Shown here: piece by piece, positions 23,671 through 34,836 of the stretch
How the letters are laid out: the number at the start of each line of letters is the position of its first letter
How positions within the stretch are numbered: position 1 is the first letter of the stretch
Translations under genes and position numbers: made by a program
Assembly: GCA_025526995.1 (NCBI GenBank)
Contig: JAHLKG010000001.1
Coordinates: forward strand, 1,240,001-1,304,000
DNA length: 64,000 nt
From: Powellomyces hirtus
Taxonomy: Eukaryota > Chytridiomycota > Chytridiomycetes > Spizellomycetales > Powellomycetaceae
Direction of reading: 5' to 3'
Notes under the pieces: generated by a model
Told to the model about the DNA's origin: nothing
The model's input: only the letters and a program-made list of their open reading frames with translations
Database searches by the model: none

Positions 23671-24865
23671 GGAGTGCAAGAGCGAGCGAGGGAGCAGGAC
23701 CAGCCTAGCCGTTTAAAAATGACGCTACGAGGAAGTGGATGGGGAGAGGAGGGAAAGTGGAGGCGTGGGGAAGCAACGGGCGGCGTTCTTATACCCGAAA
23801 TGGTCGAAGGCTGCCCTTTTCCTTCTCTGGCGACTTCTTTCCTTTTCTGTCCGTTGTCCCGGGCGTTGCGCAGGCTTGCTTGCCGTCCTTGCAGGCTGCC
23901 TGTCTGCCACCAACATCCACCATCTGTTGTACCTGTGCTGGCCTACCTTCTTTTCCACACTCTACGGGATGGGTTGTGTACACAGCATCCTGCTGGGCTC
24001 TCGCAGACGGGGGGGAAGCCGCCAAGCGTTGCATTTTCCTAAAGAAGCAAGCCAAGCAAGCGCCACAACTCACAGCGAACGCAAACGTAGGCCAAAAGAC
24101 GCCAAAAAGAACGAAAAAACGTCGCGCTACGCTCGGGCTCTACCGGATTCCCGGAGCCGTGACGCACCCCTTCTCTTCTGTTACCGGGTACTCGGACCCG
24201 AGCATTGCCCAGTCTGTGACGCTTTTCTTGCGCGGTTTGTGGGCGGTGGAGAGTTAAGAGAGTTTGTACCAGTCATCACGGACTTTCGGAGCACATCTTA
24301 CTTGAAAGGTTACCAACGTTCCTGCCGCAGAGCCGCAAAAAGTGTTGAACTTGCACACCAAAAAGAGCCAAAAGTTGTTTAGAAAGGGCCTCCAGAACAC
24401 GCAAAAAGAAAGCCGCTATCAGGCGCTGCCCAACCACACAGCCAAACGACCCGGTCATGATTCGATCATTCACACATTCCCAGATCATCAAACAATCAGT
24501 CTACATGTGCTGTACAGTAGTTTCGATGTCGGAAGGTATCATTAGGTTCAAAAGACTTTCGGGCCATCAGGCGAGTCGGTTGTATGGTTGATCTGCTGCA
24601 GGCTAATTCCTTTCCTACCTAGTCTGAGCTCCCCCGGTTGACTGATACATGTGGCGAATCATTACCGTATCAGATACTCATCAGGATATCATGAAGGGAT
24701 GGACGCCAGGTCCAAAGTAAAATTGCGGCCGTCTGGCACGTTCAGGTCACACAGGTGCACGCGTATGCTGTCAACAAGCCACCGTTCCCCCCCCCCCCCC
24801 CCAGATATTGGCGGTCCCGTCGACAGTACGCTTTCCCACAGGACGCTGTTATAGATCCATAGCAC
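23671..24865. other. Long divergent intergenic region with C16 tract
   Basis: About 1.2 kb between the divergent LPMO-like and ECT1 genes. Overlapping open frames around 23735-24380 lack introns, family motifs or consistent composition, so I treat them as chance. A run of 16 C lies at 24787-24802. Otherwise nothing is recognised. Confidence 0.5.
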
Positions 24866-26361
24866 ATGACACACATGACTGTAGCAGAAATGACCACCAA
24901 TGCAGTTCCTTCCAAGCCAGTCGCAGGATCCAGGAAGCCCGTCAGAATATGGGTTGGTGCGTGTCCCTCAACTAACATTGAACGACAGCACGGTATCCAG
25001 TACGGTAGAAATCCCACCGAAGTCTTACCGGACCTCCTTCTCTTCTTTTGTGCCGATCTTCCTTAGATGGGTGCTTCGATATGATGCATTTCGGACATGC
25101 AAATGCTCTTCGCCAGGCTAAGCAGTTCGGGGACTACCTTGTCGTTGGCGTACACTCTGACGCCGAGATCGAGCATCACAAGGGACCGACGGTGATGAAA
25201 GAAGCAGAACGTTACGCTGCTGTAGCAGCCTGCAAATGGGTCGACGAGGTGGTCCCTGACGCACCATATCTCACTTCTCTCGAGCTGATGGACAAATACA
25301 ACTGCGATTTCTGTGTTCATGGTGACGACATCACTACCCTCGCAGACGGAACCGACTGCTACCAGGCTGTGAAAGACGCAGGGCGATACCAGGAGTGCAA
25401 ACGAACGCAGGGTGTCTCCACAACCGAGCTTGTTGGCAGAATGCTGCTCATGTCGACCGAGCATCTGCGGAGAAGGCAGGCGAGCGACAGCAATGACGAA
25501 AACCTGGCAAACTTCAGAGCGGGTTCGACGATTGGCCACCCGACCACCGTCGTTTCGCACTTTTTGCCAACCACAAGACGGCTGGGTCAGTTCGCTGATG
25601 GACGGGAGCCCAAGGCTGGAGACAAGGTCGTTTACGTGGATGGAGGCTTCGACCTGTTCCATGTGGGACACATTGAGTTCTTGAGGAAGGCGAAAGAATT
25701 GGGCAACTATCTGCTTGTTGGCGTCCACGACGATCAAGCCGTTAATGCTGTCAAAGGGTCGAACTACCCAATCATGAACCTTCACGAAAGAGTGTTGAGC
25801 GTCCTCTCATGCCGCGTAAGTGGGTTGACGAAAATGTTGGGACGGCACAGATACAGCTAGATTCCTTTTAGATTGATATTCGTCTTACCTCACTTAGTAT
25901 GTGGACGAAGTTATCATTGGCGCGCCTTACAGCGTGACGAAAGACGTCCTGGAGAAAGTCTACCACGTGAACGTAGTTGTTCATGGTTCCACCCCCATAG
26001 ATAAAGACATTGATGGAAGCGACCCATACAGGGTACGTAAGATCCTGGTACAAAACTCTCCAACGGGTGCTAATTCACCATTTTTGCATCTACTGCTGCA
26101 GTTGCCGAAAGAACTCGGAATTTACAAGGAGATACCATCACCAAATGACACTCTCACTACCGACACCATTGTATCCAGAATCATCGCTCACCGCACATTG
26201 TAAGTGTGTCACTCTGATCCGTTTGTGCCTAAAGATCGGGATGCGAACTCATTCCCTTCAATCGATGACAGATACGAAGCCCGCAACCGTCGCAAAGCGG
26301 AGAAGGCTGCGGTGGAAGCTGCTATGGAAGAAGAGGAGCGACGAAAGAAGGCCGAGAAATA
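24866..26361 (+). CDS. ECT1: Ethanolamine-phosphate cytidylyltransferase
   Basis: Second enzyme of the CDP-ethanolamine (Kennedy) pathway, making CDP-ethanolamine from CTP and phosphoethanolamine. Starts at 24866 (MTHMTVAEM). The first intron (24957-25066) splits WVDGCFD. Two cytidylyltransferase domains are present, as in the family: the first has HFGH in DMMHFGHANALRQ and RTQGVSTTELVGRM, and the second has HVGH in DLFHVGHIEFLRKAK. The second domain ends SPNDTLTTDTIVSRIIAHR, and a Lys/Glu/Ala-rich C-terminal helix follows. Four introns. Complete and intact. Confidence 0.95.
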
Positions 26362-26791
26362 GAATACAAATCTGCGCCACCATCGGAATTTTCTATTTTG
26401 AACTAACGTGCCCCCCTCATAGAATTTTTGAACATAGATCCTTTACCTTTACTACCATTGCTTTGTTTTCTTGCTTCCCTAAATCTAAGCTTCTTCATGG
26501 CCGGAGTAAGGCGGGACCTCCACGCTGTCGGAGAGCCGAAGTATTGTCTGCTCGTCTTAAATTACGTTTATGGAACAATTGATGGGCTGGTCCTCGTCGG
26601 TGGCCACTGATTCAGACTGCTTAGAGATTGACAAATCGCAAAGGTTCTCATGGGGGAGATTTCCGGCCCATGCGTTGGGTTGATCGCAAAGTCTCGAAAC
26701 AGACACCGAGATATGTTGCCATAGAGAAAGGAGCAGCGTGGCCAGGAGTCAATTGGAGGGTGCTAAATTCTCGATAACACGATAAAGTCTC
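26362..26791. other. Convergent intergenic region
   Basis: 3' flanks of ECT1 and NTA1. No gene or repeat seen. Confidence 0.5.
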
Positions 26792-28169
26792 TCATGTCTC
26801 GACAACCAGCACGCCGTCTTCTCCTCGTCCGAGCGCACCGAGCAACGTAACCTGTCCCTTTCCAAATCGCATGACGCAGCTCGATCCACAGAATGTCACG
26901 CCTAAGACCACGAAAGAACAGATCAGAACCTGACAGTTCTAGGTTTGGTAATCTTCATGTGGAACGGCGACATTACCTTCCTCGGTCCCTGTCCGATTCG
27001 CCGTGACAAAGATCACGTCCCGATCAGCTTCCGCAATGGGAATGAGACGCAGCGCCCAATAGCGCAGCGTGGATTCTACGGGTCCTTTGTTGGTGCGGCG
27101 CTGCCCCACAGCGTCTGATGTGGGTGGCGTTTCAGGCGATGGCGGGAGCAACGCTGGGTCGCTGCTGTCATCTTCCTCGGCTGACAGAATCCACGCCATA
27201 GAGACCGCGATCACATCTGACATCTGTGCTGAATGATATGACGCAAACTCGAATGCTTCGAACGGGGCCTTGAACTGGCATGGATTGAGATCCATGCAGA
27301 TCCCTGTGCCTACCTAGCGCCCGCATCGCGGTCGATTAGAGGCCGGATGACATGGATGCAACTATACACCACGTTGCCTTACCTTTCCGAGAGTCTCAAT
27401 ATTAACAGTTGCAAAACCACTGCCTTCAGATGCCCACTGTTCGTCTGTTTCGTACAGGAAATGCTTATCATACGTGCATAGGATCTCTCCCGACGGAGAT
27501 ACTATCGAGATCGAGTTGTAAAGCGCCACCGCTGTGCCCAGTCCCGAGCTACCATCGCTATTGTCGCTGCTGTTGGATGCGCGCCGCGGATAACCGATCT
27601 GAATATGTGTACGGAGTTCTCTGGCTGTTTGCAATCCATCCATCAGTTTTTGTAAGACCTTATGGAACACATAGTCTCGTCTCTTATACCCCATCGGATA
27701 GCCCATTGTAAAGTCTCCCCTGTGCCATCGCACAGTTCCGCATACGGGAAGATATGCTCGCGATCCCTGAATGTGTATCCTGTTGAGTCGAAGCCGATCA
27801 TAGGAGAAAAGAACTGTCAGCTCTCAAAGGGTTTGAGATTGAGGCATTTCACTGCGGATGCATGGATTCTGAATATGTACAATTCTGGGGACCAAACCCG
27901 ACTAACTAACCAGAGAAGGCCATTTCAGGCAACACAATAAGATGAACGCTTCCTCGCGATTGCAGCCGCGAGTCGCCTGAAAGCAGAGCATCCGCCAGAC
28001 TCCGGTTATGCGCCGGGTCTCCGTGTTTTGGTGCAAATTGTATGCACGCTGCGAAATGAAGTAACAGACACTCAAAAAAGACGCAGCTTGCCGTTGCGCT
28101 GAGTACTATGTACCTCGACCCGCCGCAAAGGTGTAGAGGAGGAAAGAGGGCTTTCATACCTATCTTCAT
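26792..28169 (-). CDS. NTA1: Protein N-terminal asparagine/glutamine amidase
   Basis: Nitrilase-fold amidase that deamidates N-terminal Asn and Gln, feeding proteins into the Arg/N-degron pathway. The start is at 28167-28169: exon 1 is only ATG AAG ATA G, and with exon 2 gives MKIACIQFAPKHG. Catalytic Glu lies in VLPEMAFSG, Lys in CTYDKHFLYETDE and Cys in GICMDLNPCQF, the full nitrilase triad. Splicing gives LQWAIRWARELRTHIQIGYP, matching the family. An acidic Ser/Pro-rich insert lies after the catalytic Cys region. The last exon gives GVTFCGSSCVMRFG and ends VVET. At least five short introns. A decayed copy of part of this gene lies just upstream. Confidence 0.92.
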
Positions 28170-28304
28170 TTTGGCCTGCAATTCTGTTGCATTCGGAGTT
28201 TACAGATCAGACGTTCCAGAGATGATGGGTTTGCCGATCAGACGGAGGATCTGCAGACGCGTCGCGTCATCGAAATGTTTAAAAGTGTTCAAACAAACTT
28301 TGAG

Positions 28305-28413
28305 GATGCTGAATACTGGTATGTACAATTCCGAGGGACCAAGACCGACTAACTAACCGGGGACGGCCATTTCAAGCAACATAATAAGATGAACGCTTCC
28401 TCGCGGTTGCAGC
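28305..28413 (-). pseudogene. Truncated copy of NTA1 exon 2/intron 2
   Basis: About 105 bp that align closely with 27865-27969 inside NTA1, covering the catalytic-Glu end of exon 2 and the start of intron 2, including a shared GTTAGTTAGTCGG intron start. In the copy PEMAFSG reads LEMAVPG, and small insertions are present. It lies between the NTA1 start and the SCAMP stop, same orientation, with no flanking NTA1 exons. Confidence 0.8.
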
Positions 28414-28448
28414 GCGTGTTGATATGGGAAGGCAGCTGGATGGTTGCG

Positions 28449-29709
28449 TCAATTTCCGTATCGCTTCAATTCGGTCGCGGCTGCACTTTTTACGGCGGCG
28501 CCCGCGAGGTCTCTACCAGCTTGACTGCTAGCGAACCCAACGACAGCCTCTTCCTTAGCTTTTTCAGCGGTCATTCCCCGCGATCGGAAGTACATGGATG
28601 CGCTCTTGATTTGCCATGTCCCGAATATGACTTCAAAGATCAGCAGGGCCGATGAAATCAAGCATATGATTGCGGATGGCACATTGACTTTGAATTGCGC
28701 TAGCGTTATAATCACGCCCCTGGAGTTAGAAACGTTGTCAGTGAGAGGTAATTTTGACTGCGCTGTATCAATGGTAAATCATGAGCAACGTACGCTCCAC
28801 CCCATCCGGGAATGCCGACTGCCAGTAATACGGCAACACAAAGGTGTGCTCCGTAGTTGAACCAAAAGAAAAAGAAGCTTGCGCTACTCTCGGCCCTCAC
28901 ACCATTGTATAGCGGGCGGTACCAAAATACAAACGACACAGGAGTTCCGACCAGCAGGATCACCAGAGAGATGCCGAACGTTACGCCGCCGGACGCGGCA
29001 CCTGTTACCAGTAAGGAGAATGCTGCTATGGAGTTGACCAGATAGACAATGACCGCCACTACAAAAGACCAGATCACAACGTAAGCCGTGCGCCCAGCCA
29101 GAACGATGGGCCAAGTCCGACATGTAGGTTTGCTACTCACACATCCAAGCCAAGTATATACGCTTGACTAACCACCTTCCACGGACCGGAATCTCCTTTT
29201 CAATATCGTGATATATCATTGGCCGGCACTTTGGCCAATTGGGCGGATTGAAAGTCCCCACGGCGCGCTCCCGATCCCGCAGGCGCGCTTCGCGCTGCGC
29301 AACATCCGCCTCTCTTCGTTGCAGCTCCAGTTCGCGCGTCATTCCCCCTCCATCTGTTGTGGTGTTACTATTGCTGGTACTGTAGTCATTATTGCTGGCT
29401 GATTTGTAACGACCACTGCCGGATGCGGTTGCGTTGGGCGCATTTGAGCCTCCGCGGTTGTGCGAGGCCGCTGGTGATGGTGTTGCTGGTGGCGCTGGTG
29501 CTAAATCGGCTTTCTTTCCCCATCGTGATGTTGATGCCGCTGGTTTGTCGGATGAACCCCAGGGGTTCGCTGCTGTGTTATCTGAACTCTACGCTTTCCA
29601 AAGTCAATACTGTGCTTCAAAAGGAAAACGAGGTTCTGCCAGTGCCAAGCGCACGTACCGCAAAAGGATTCTCATTCCCTTCTTCGACAACAAATGGATT
29701 CATCGCCAT
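28449..29709 (-). CDS. Secretory carrier membrane protein (SCAMP)
   Basis: Four-span vesicle membrane protein of the secretory and endocytic recycling pathway. Exon 1 is short, starting at 29707-29709: MAMNPFVVEEGNENPFA, giving two NPF motifs that bind EH-domain proteins. Exon 2 continues in phase with a further NPW, a Ser/Asn/Thr/Ala-rich region and the amphipathic helix LELQRREADVAQREARLRD. Then come NWPKCRPMIYHDIEKEIP and the membrane domain, with the hallmark FVFWYRPLYNGVRAESSASF. The C-terminal exon gives SASMYFRSRGMTAEKAKEE and ends ELKRYGN. Domain order is typical of SCAMPs. Confidence 0.92.
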
Positions 29710-30623
29710 GATTTTAGAATAGTTCGTCCACTGCGTTCATTTGCAAGGTATGGATGCTTCCACATCGATGTGGAACACGAAAACACGTTATCGTTGCCCG
29801 CCAAAAATAGCAGTGCGCGTGCTTACCATATATCCTACCAAGCCACTTGTCAAGAATGTTTAAGCTCGGATTGAGCTGGACTTCTCAATCACTAACATAG
29901 ATGCTCTTTCCAATCATAAGTACCAGACTTTTTCATTACGTCTGTGATCGACTTCATATATTTCAAATGCCCCCCCAGACATGGAATTTCATGACAAAGC
30001 CTTCCTCAACAACCAACAGCCCCAAATGTTCAGAAGAAAATAACATCCCATACATCGCTCAGTAGATCAGTAGGGCACCAATTATGAGCGTTTTCTGGGG
30101 CGAATGCTGATCCCTTGGTGTTTGTAAACCGCGGGCGAAATCTGGCTTGGTTTGCTTGGCGCCCATCACTGCGTATAAAGAGACCATAAGAGAGTCAAGA
30201 GCTCAAAACCGAAGCCTCACAATCCACCACGAATCAATGGAGATATCAATCCGGGAGCGAGTCTTATCATGAGCACTAGGTTGAAGAGCAGGCCTAAGAA
30301 CATGCTTTTCGACGTGTAGCCGAAAGACATCTCAAAAAATGTGTCCACGCTGTTGGATCTACGAGTCTGAGTTTTATAAAGCGGAGATTGGTGAATGGGC
30401 ATTTTTGGTATCTGGATTTTGCAGGCTTAGAGTTTCAGATTCTTCGTGTTTTTGTTTTGTTTCCAAAATTGTGAGAGGTAAGCGGGCATCCAGACACGCT
30501 GTCAATGTGACGCCATTATGTGCATTGACGGGTCCGCCACATGTGTGACAGAACGCGTCTGCAAGATTTGGGTCCGCCCTTTCTGAAACTGACAGTCCGT
30601 TCGCCTCCGGGTTTTTCACAGAA
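29710..30623. other. Unassigned region left of an orphan gene
   Basis: No gene I can support. On the minus strand a frame reading FCHTCGGPVNAHNGVTL then TACLDARLPLTILE (about 30410-30560) and another with one hydrophobic segment, SMFLGLLFNLVLMIRLAPG (about 30217-30330), look partly protein-like. No usable splice pair joins them. Confidence 0.35.
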
Positions 30624-31406
30624 ATGGACGTCCCAAGAGCAGTCCTCGCACTCCTACTTTCTAGGCCATCCAACGCCTTCCTGCTTCTCTTTCTCAGAAC
30701 CACCCCATTATGGCAGCCGCTGCTCTTACTCGCCAGTTTGTGGACCTTGAAGAAAACGACAAAAGCTGCAGGAGCGCAAGTGTCTCCGCCAAAAGTTCCG
30801 GCTTCTGCACATGCGATTGCCGTTGCTGCTCGCCGCTGGTGGTGGTCTCCAACAACTGGGCCCGTCCTTGCAGGCGTTGCTGCTGGTATCAGCATGGTAA
30901 GCTGCTTTCTGCCGTTTCTACGTAGTCGTTCGTGACGCTAACGTTTTGGAATGCAGGTGACCTCCCTGCAGATGCTCTTTGCGTTGATCCGCCGCGTGCG
31001 TCTAGGATCACAATCTGATCCATCAGCAAAGACCACTTCCAATTCAAACGTATCCACACCTGCGCAGGCCGCACAAGCATCACTATCATCATCACCATCA
31101 CAAGTCAACTTCCAGTCACTGTCACCTCCCACTACCAGTCTGACACTCGCGGCAGGCCAACAACCGTCGCACGCAACCTTGCCCTCGGAAGCCTATGCTC
31201 AGGCTGAAAATGCTCAGGCGCTGCGCTTGGCGGCACTCTACGAGATGGAGAAGCGCGAGTGGGAAATTGAGAAGATCAATCTGATCCGCGCTGCCGAGAG
31301 GATGTATTGGAGAGGGCGTAAAGACGGGCTAGAGGGGCTTCTAGTTGGCGACGGCGGTGGGAATAATGGCAATGTGCAGTCTTATGATAAGGACGCCATT
31401 TCATGA
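30624..31406 (+). CDS. Orphan membrane protein, two exons
   Basis: No family recognised. Two exons join in phase (intron about 30896-30957, giving GISM/VTSL). The N-terminal 40 residues hold a strongly hydrophobic segment (FLLLFLRTTPLWQPLLLLASL), and a second one follows (GPVLAGVAAGISMVTSLQML), then basic IRRVRLG. A Ser/Thr/Gln/Pro-rich spacer leads to a clear C-terminal helix rich in Ala, Glu and Arg (ALRLAALYEMEKREWEIEKI, then AAERMYWRGRKDGLEGL), which is the best evidence for coding. A long antisense frame overlaps the first exon. Two membrane passes with a cytosolic helix is a reasonable reading; function unknown. Confidence 0.55.
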
Positions 31407-32093
31407 CATCTTGCTCTACCATATCAAGGTCAGGGAGCGTTTCCATGATCTCCGTTGACCGGCGCCCAAAGAATTACCTGGAAACTTTCTGGTACATACA
31501 TTCCTGTCACATGACTCACCACGGGCCATTTCCGCGGCGAACTCTTTCTTCTATTTACTGGAGCTCACTACAATCACTCTCTCGATCGCACTTCCTGATG
31601 CGCAAGATTCCAGGCGCATAGCCTACGGCAAAGGACACTCAATCACCTTTTATAGTTGTGAACCCTACACGACCTCATACAATAGATGCTGACGGAACAA
31701 AACAATGGGAATCTTCGAGTATTTGTGCATTTATCGCTGTATCTGGCTGGCCTCAAATGCGTCACACGGCAATCATCCTTGAGCACGATTGAGCACGAGG
31801 ACTAGTGAGGGAAACAAGCAAGAAGCCCCTATAAGACGCATCTCATTTGCAGAACCACATTTGGAACGATGCGATAGCAACAGAATTGCAAAGACGCGCC
31901 TTGAACTACTGTAGTCAACATGCCAGACTCTATAGTGTCTCAACGAGGGTGCTATATTTCTAATCTGGTCCGAGCGTCTCACAAGCTGTCTCCAGTGCGT
32001 TCGAAAGAACTTGGAACGATTTGTGGCGATAAGTCCATTGAGGCACAGACGATCACCGTGTCGGCCAAGCTGTACCAAAAACCTCCAGAGATT
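31407..32093. other. Convergent intergenic region
   Basis: 3' flanks of two orphan genes. A short direct repeat TTGAGCACGA occurs at about 31779-31799. No gene seen. Confidence 0.45.
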
Positions 32094-34268
32094 TCAAAGT
32101 TTCAACCCTCGTTTCCTGGCACGCGAGGTCTCTTCCTTGGTCGAACTAGCATCCTCTCTGCAAAACGCGAGCAACTCATCAACATCAGCGATTTGCTGTA
32201 CAAATTGTTTAATGGCGTGAACCGGGCGGGGGCAGCTTGAAGCGGACTGACGGTCCATTTCTGGTGTCCACGGACAATCAGGAACGTCCTCCAATCGCTG
32301 ATAGCCGCGTTTCTTCCAGACATCCTTCACTTTTTTGTCGTTGAACACAGTCTGGGTTACCTGGAAATACTTAGGGCGCGGACAGGATTTGAGGCCTGTC
32401 TCTTTTGCTTTCGCATCCATTTCTTCCCAATCTTGCAGAATTCGTTCGATCACGGCGACCCTTGGGACCATTCCCGATATTGTCACCGGACTTGAGCCGC
32501 CTCCTGATGAGATAATCAGAACCCCTGTTGCCATGTGCCAGTCAACCAATGCATATGCCGTCACCGATGGCAAACGAGAATGCACATTTTCCGGTGTAAT
32601 GGTGTTCCATATGACATGGCTGAGAGTTTCAGGGCCCTCTTCAATCCATCGGACAGTCACATATGTCCTGACAAGGCAAGGATCCCCGTTGTTCGGGGGT
32701 CCCAGAAAGGGTGGTCGAGATTTTACTCCGATCCCGTTCAGTTCCGCAAAGGCATCCTCTGAGAAATGGTCCAACTGATCGTTCACCTGTTCCCAGGTTT
32801 GAATTGCTTGATTGGTTTCCATGTATGTCGGCGTCATCAACATTCTAGCGCCGATACCAAAAGAACATTTGCGAATAGCCTGCATCAAAGCCCATGTGGG
32901 GACCTCAGGGTCTTCCGTATCAGCGTACAAAGCTGGGTACGGATACGCATCGTGGCGCACTCGCCAGACGTGAACTTGAGTCTTGATTCCCGCGTATCGT
33001 ATATGATCCAAGGAGCAAGTTGCACGTCCGGGAGCGAACATTTGCACCGGTCTCCATTTCCCAGTTCTGTACTTGCCGCCGCCACCACAGTCGCTGCACA
33101 ACGCATATTTCACTTGACACTATAGGTATCATCAACAGCAAATAGGATATGAGCAAAAATCTTGAACTTGCAATGAAGGGACATTTCAACATACCGAACT
33201 ACAATTGAACTCTACGGCAAAGGTAGGAGAGATCCAAGTATCATGTGACCCGAGCCGGAAGCCGCCTGCAGCGGAGATACGTTTGCAGATATCACAAGTG
33301 ATCGGAGAATCCTGAGGGGCAACGTCCAAGTGACGCTGTTTTTGCTTGCTTTGCCTTCGCGATTTTACGTCATTCCAATTGGCGCACTGCACACAAGCCA
33401 TGTCTGCAACAAATTCCGTCACCTGCTCCTTTGTACCATGTAACTGACAATGTGCAATGGGCCCCGAGCATACACGACATGATACGGCGATTGGTACAGC
33501 GTTTCGCTTTGCCGATCTTGCACCAGCAGGTTCAGTATGAGCGCTTGGAACGGTGATGGGAGTGACGGGAGTTCTAATATCCCGGGTATTTAAAAGAGGT
33601 GATGACCTCCTTACGGGATCCCCATTCAGTGTCACGCACGCTGCAGGAGACCTCTCCTTCGAAGTCGTTGATGGAGCTGGTGATGAGTGAAGTGGATCGT
33701 CCAGCGATGGTTCTGATATACGGGCAAGCAAATCATCCAAGAAATCAAAATTGTCACCGTTGCCGAAGAGCTCGAAATCCTGTCTCGTGTACTCATCTAT
33801 CTCCTCTTCTGCTTGCTCAAATGAGTACGGCGGAGTTGTGCGTCCTATTAATGATGGCAGATAAGACGCACTGTTGGCAGCCCCCATATTGGTGTTTTGC
33901 GCATACGCGGCGTGCAGTGGCTCTCTCGAAAGTTCCGGGAGAGACTGGTGGGAGGGTGGCATCGTTGCTATCTGTTGCGTCATGAGCAACATGGAATCTT
34001 GTCCCTCCTGATATAGTGCTGAGAAGGCAGGGCTACATTGGCTGGTCGGCAGGTGATTTGTTGGGAAGGGTTGAATTTCTGCCGACAAAGTCGCATGGTT
34101 TTGTTTCTCTCGCATAATGGCCAGCTCCACTTCTTTCAGTCGCAAGTCCGTTTCTTTAGTCGCAAGCTCCGCTTCCTTCGCTTTCCTGTTCTCCTCAAGA
34201 ATTGACCGCAAGAGCTCCAACTCCTGGTTCGAGGTGGCCCTACTGAGCAGCTGAACCAGATCTGACAT
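32094..34268 (-). CDS. Orphan coiled-coil protein with Cys-rich zinc-type domain
   Basis: Two exons join in phase across a 70-odd-nt intron (about 33120-33196), giving about 700 aa. I recognise no named family. Starts at 34266-34268 (MSDLVQLLSRATSNQE). An N-terminal coiled coil (residues about 10-60, KEAELATKETDLRLKEVELA) is followed by a long Ser/Pro/Gln-rich stretch. The Cys-rich core has CRVCSGPIAHC, MACVQCANW, CDICKRI, NCSSC and LCSDCGGGGKYRTGKWRP, enough pairs for several zinc sites. A C-terminal domain of about 300 aa with aromatic and acidic residues (VTVRWIEEGPETL, CPRPKYFQVTQTVF) follows, and the end is basic. A nuclear, chromatin- or DNA-linked role is only a guess. Confidence 0.65.
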
Positions 34269-34427
34269 CTTGCACCCGCTATATCTGTGACGGTAATATT
34301 GCTGTTCACAACCCTCTTTACTGCTCGAAGTAAATGTCAAAAACTAACGGCATTGAGGTGGTGGCTGTCATTACGTACACAGCGCTGAACCACACATTAG
34401 CATTACTTTTTCTAGGCTCATTTGCAA

Positions 34428-34454
34428 GTCACGTGTTACTTGGAAGGTCACGTG
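34428..34454. promoter_or_regulatory. Pair of GTCACGTG boxes
   Basis: Two identical GTCACGTG octamers at 34428-34435 and 34447-34454, 19 bp apart start to start, in the divergent promoter between the Cys-rich orphan and UTP5. CACGTG cores bind bHLH factors such as Cbf1. The other 400 bp of the gap show nothing else. Confidence 0.45.
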
Positions 34455-34836
34455 AGCCATCTCGCAGGGAAATGTTTTTGTTTTTGTTTTTTGCGAAGAC
34501 ATATTTTCTTGAGGGCGATTTGGTGGGAATCCTGTAACGAAAAGCAATACAAGAAACACCCCGCGCCTATCCTGGGATTGGCACAGGTCCCTTAACGGAG
34601 TTACTGCCTGTTTATTTTGATTTGGAAGGCTTTTAGGGATCGCATTGCCCTATTCAGTTTCCCTCGACAACCCGTGTTGAGCACGTATTGAGAACGCTTG
34701 ACTTCTACCCAAAGCCGTTTCACCCTTGCGGCTACTGCTATCAACGGACTGTTCGGATCACTTCTTTGTATCTACGTAGTTATACTTTTTATTTCTGAGA
34801 ACGTGATCTCGCCCCCTTACGAACGCACACCACGAA

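Noticed and set aside
23735..24382. 215-codon plus-strand open frame
   Set aside because: Overlaps other open frames of similar length, has no family motifs and lies in a divergent promoter region.
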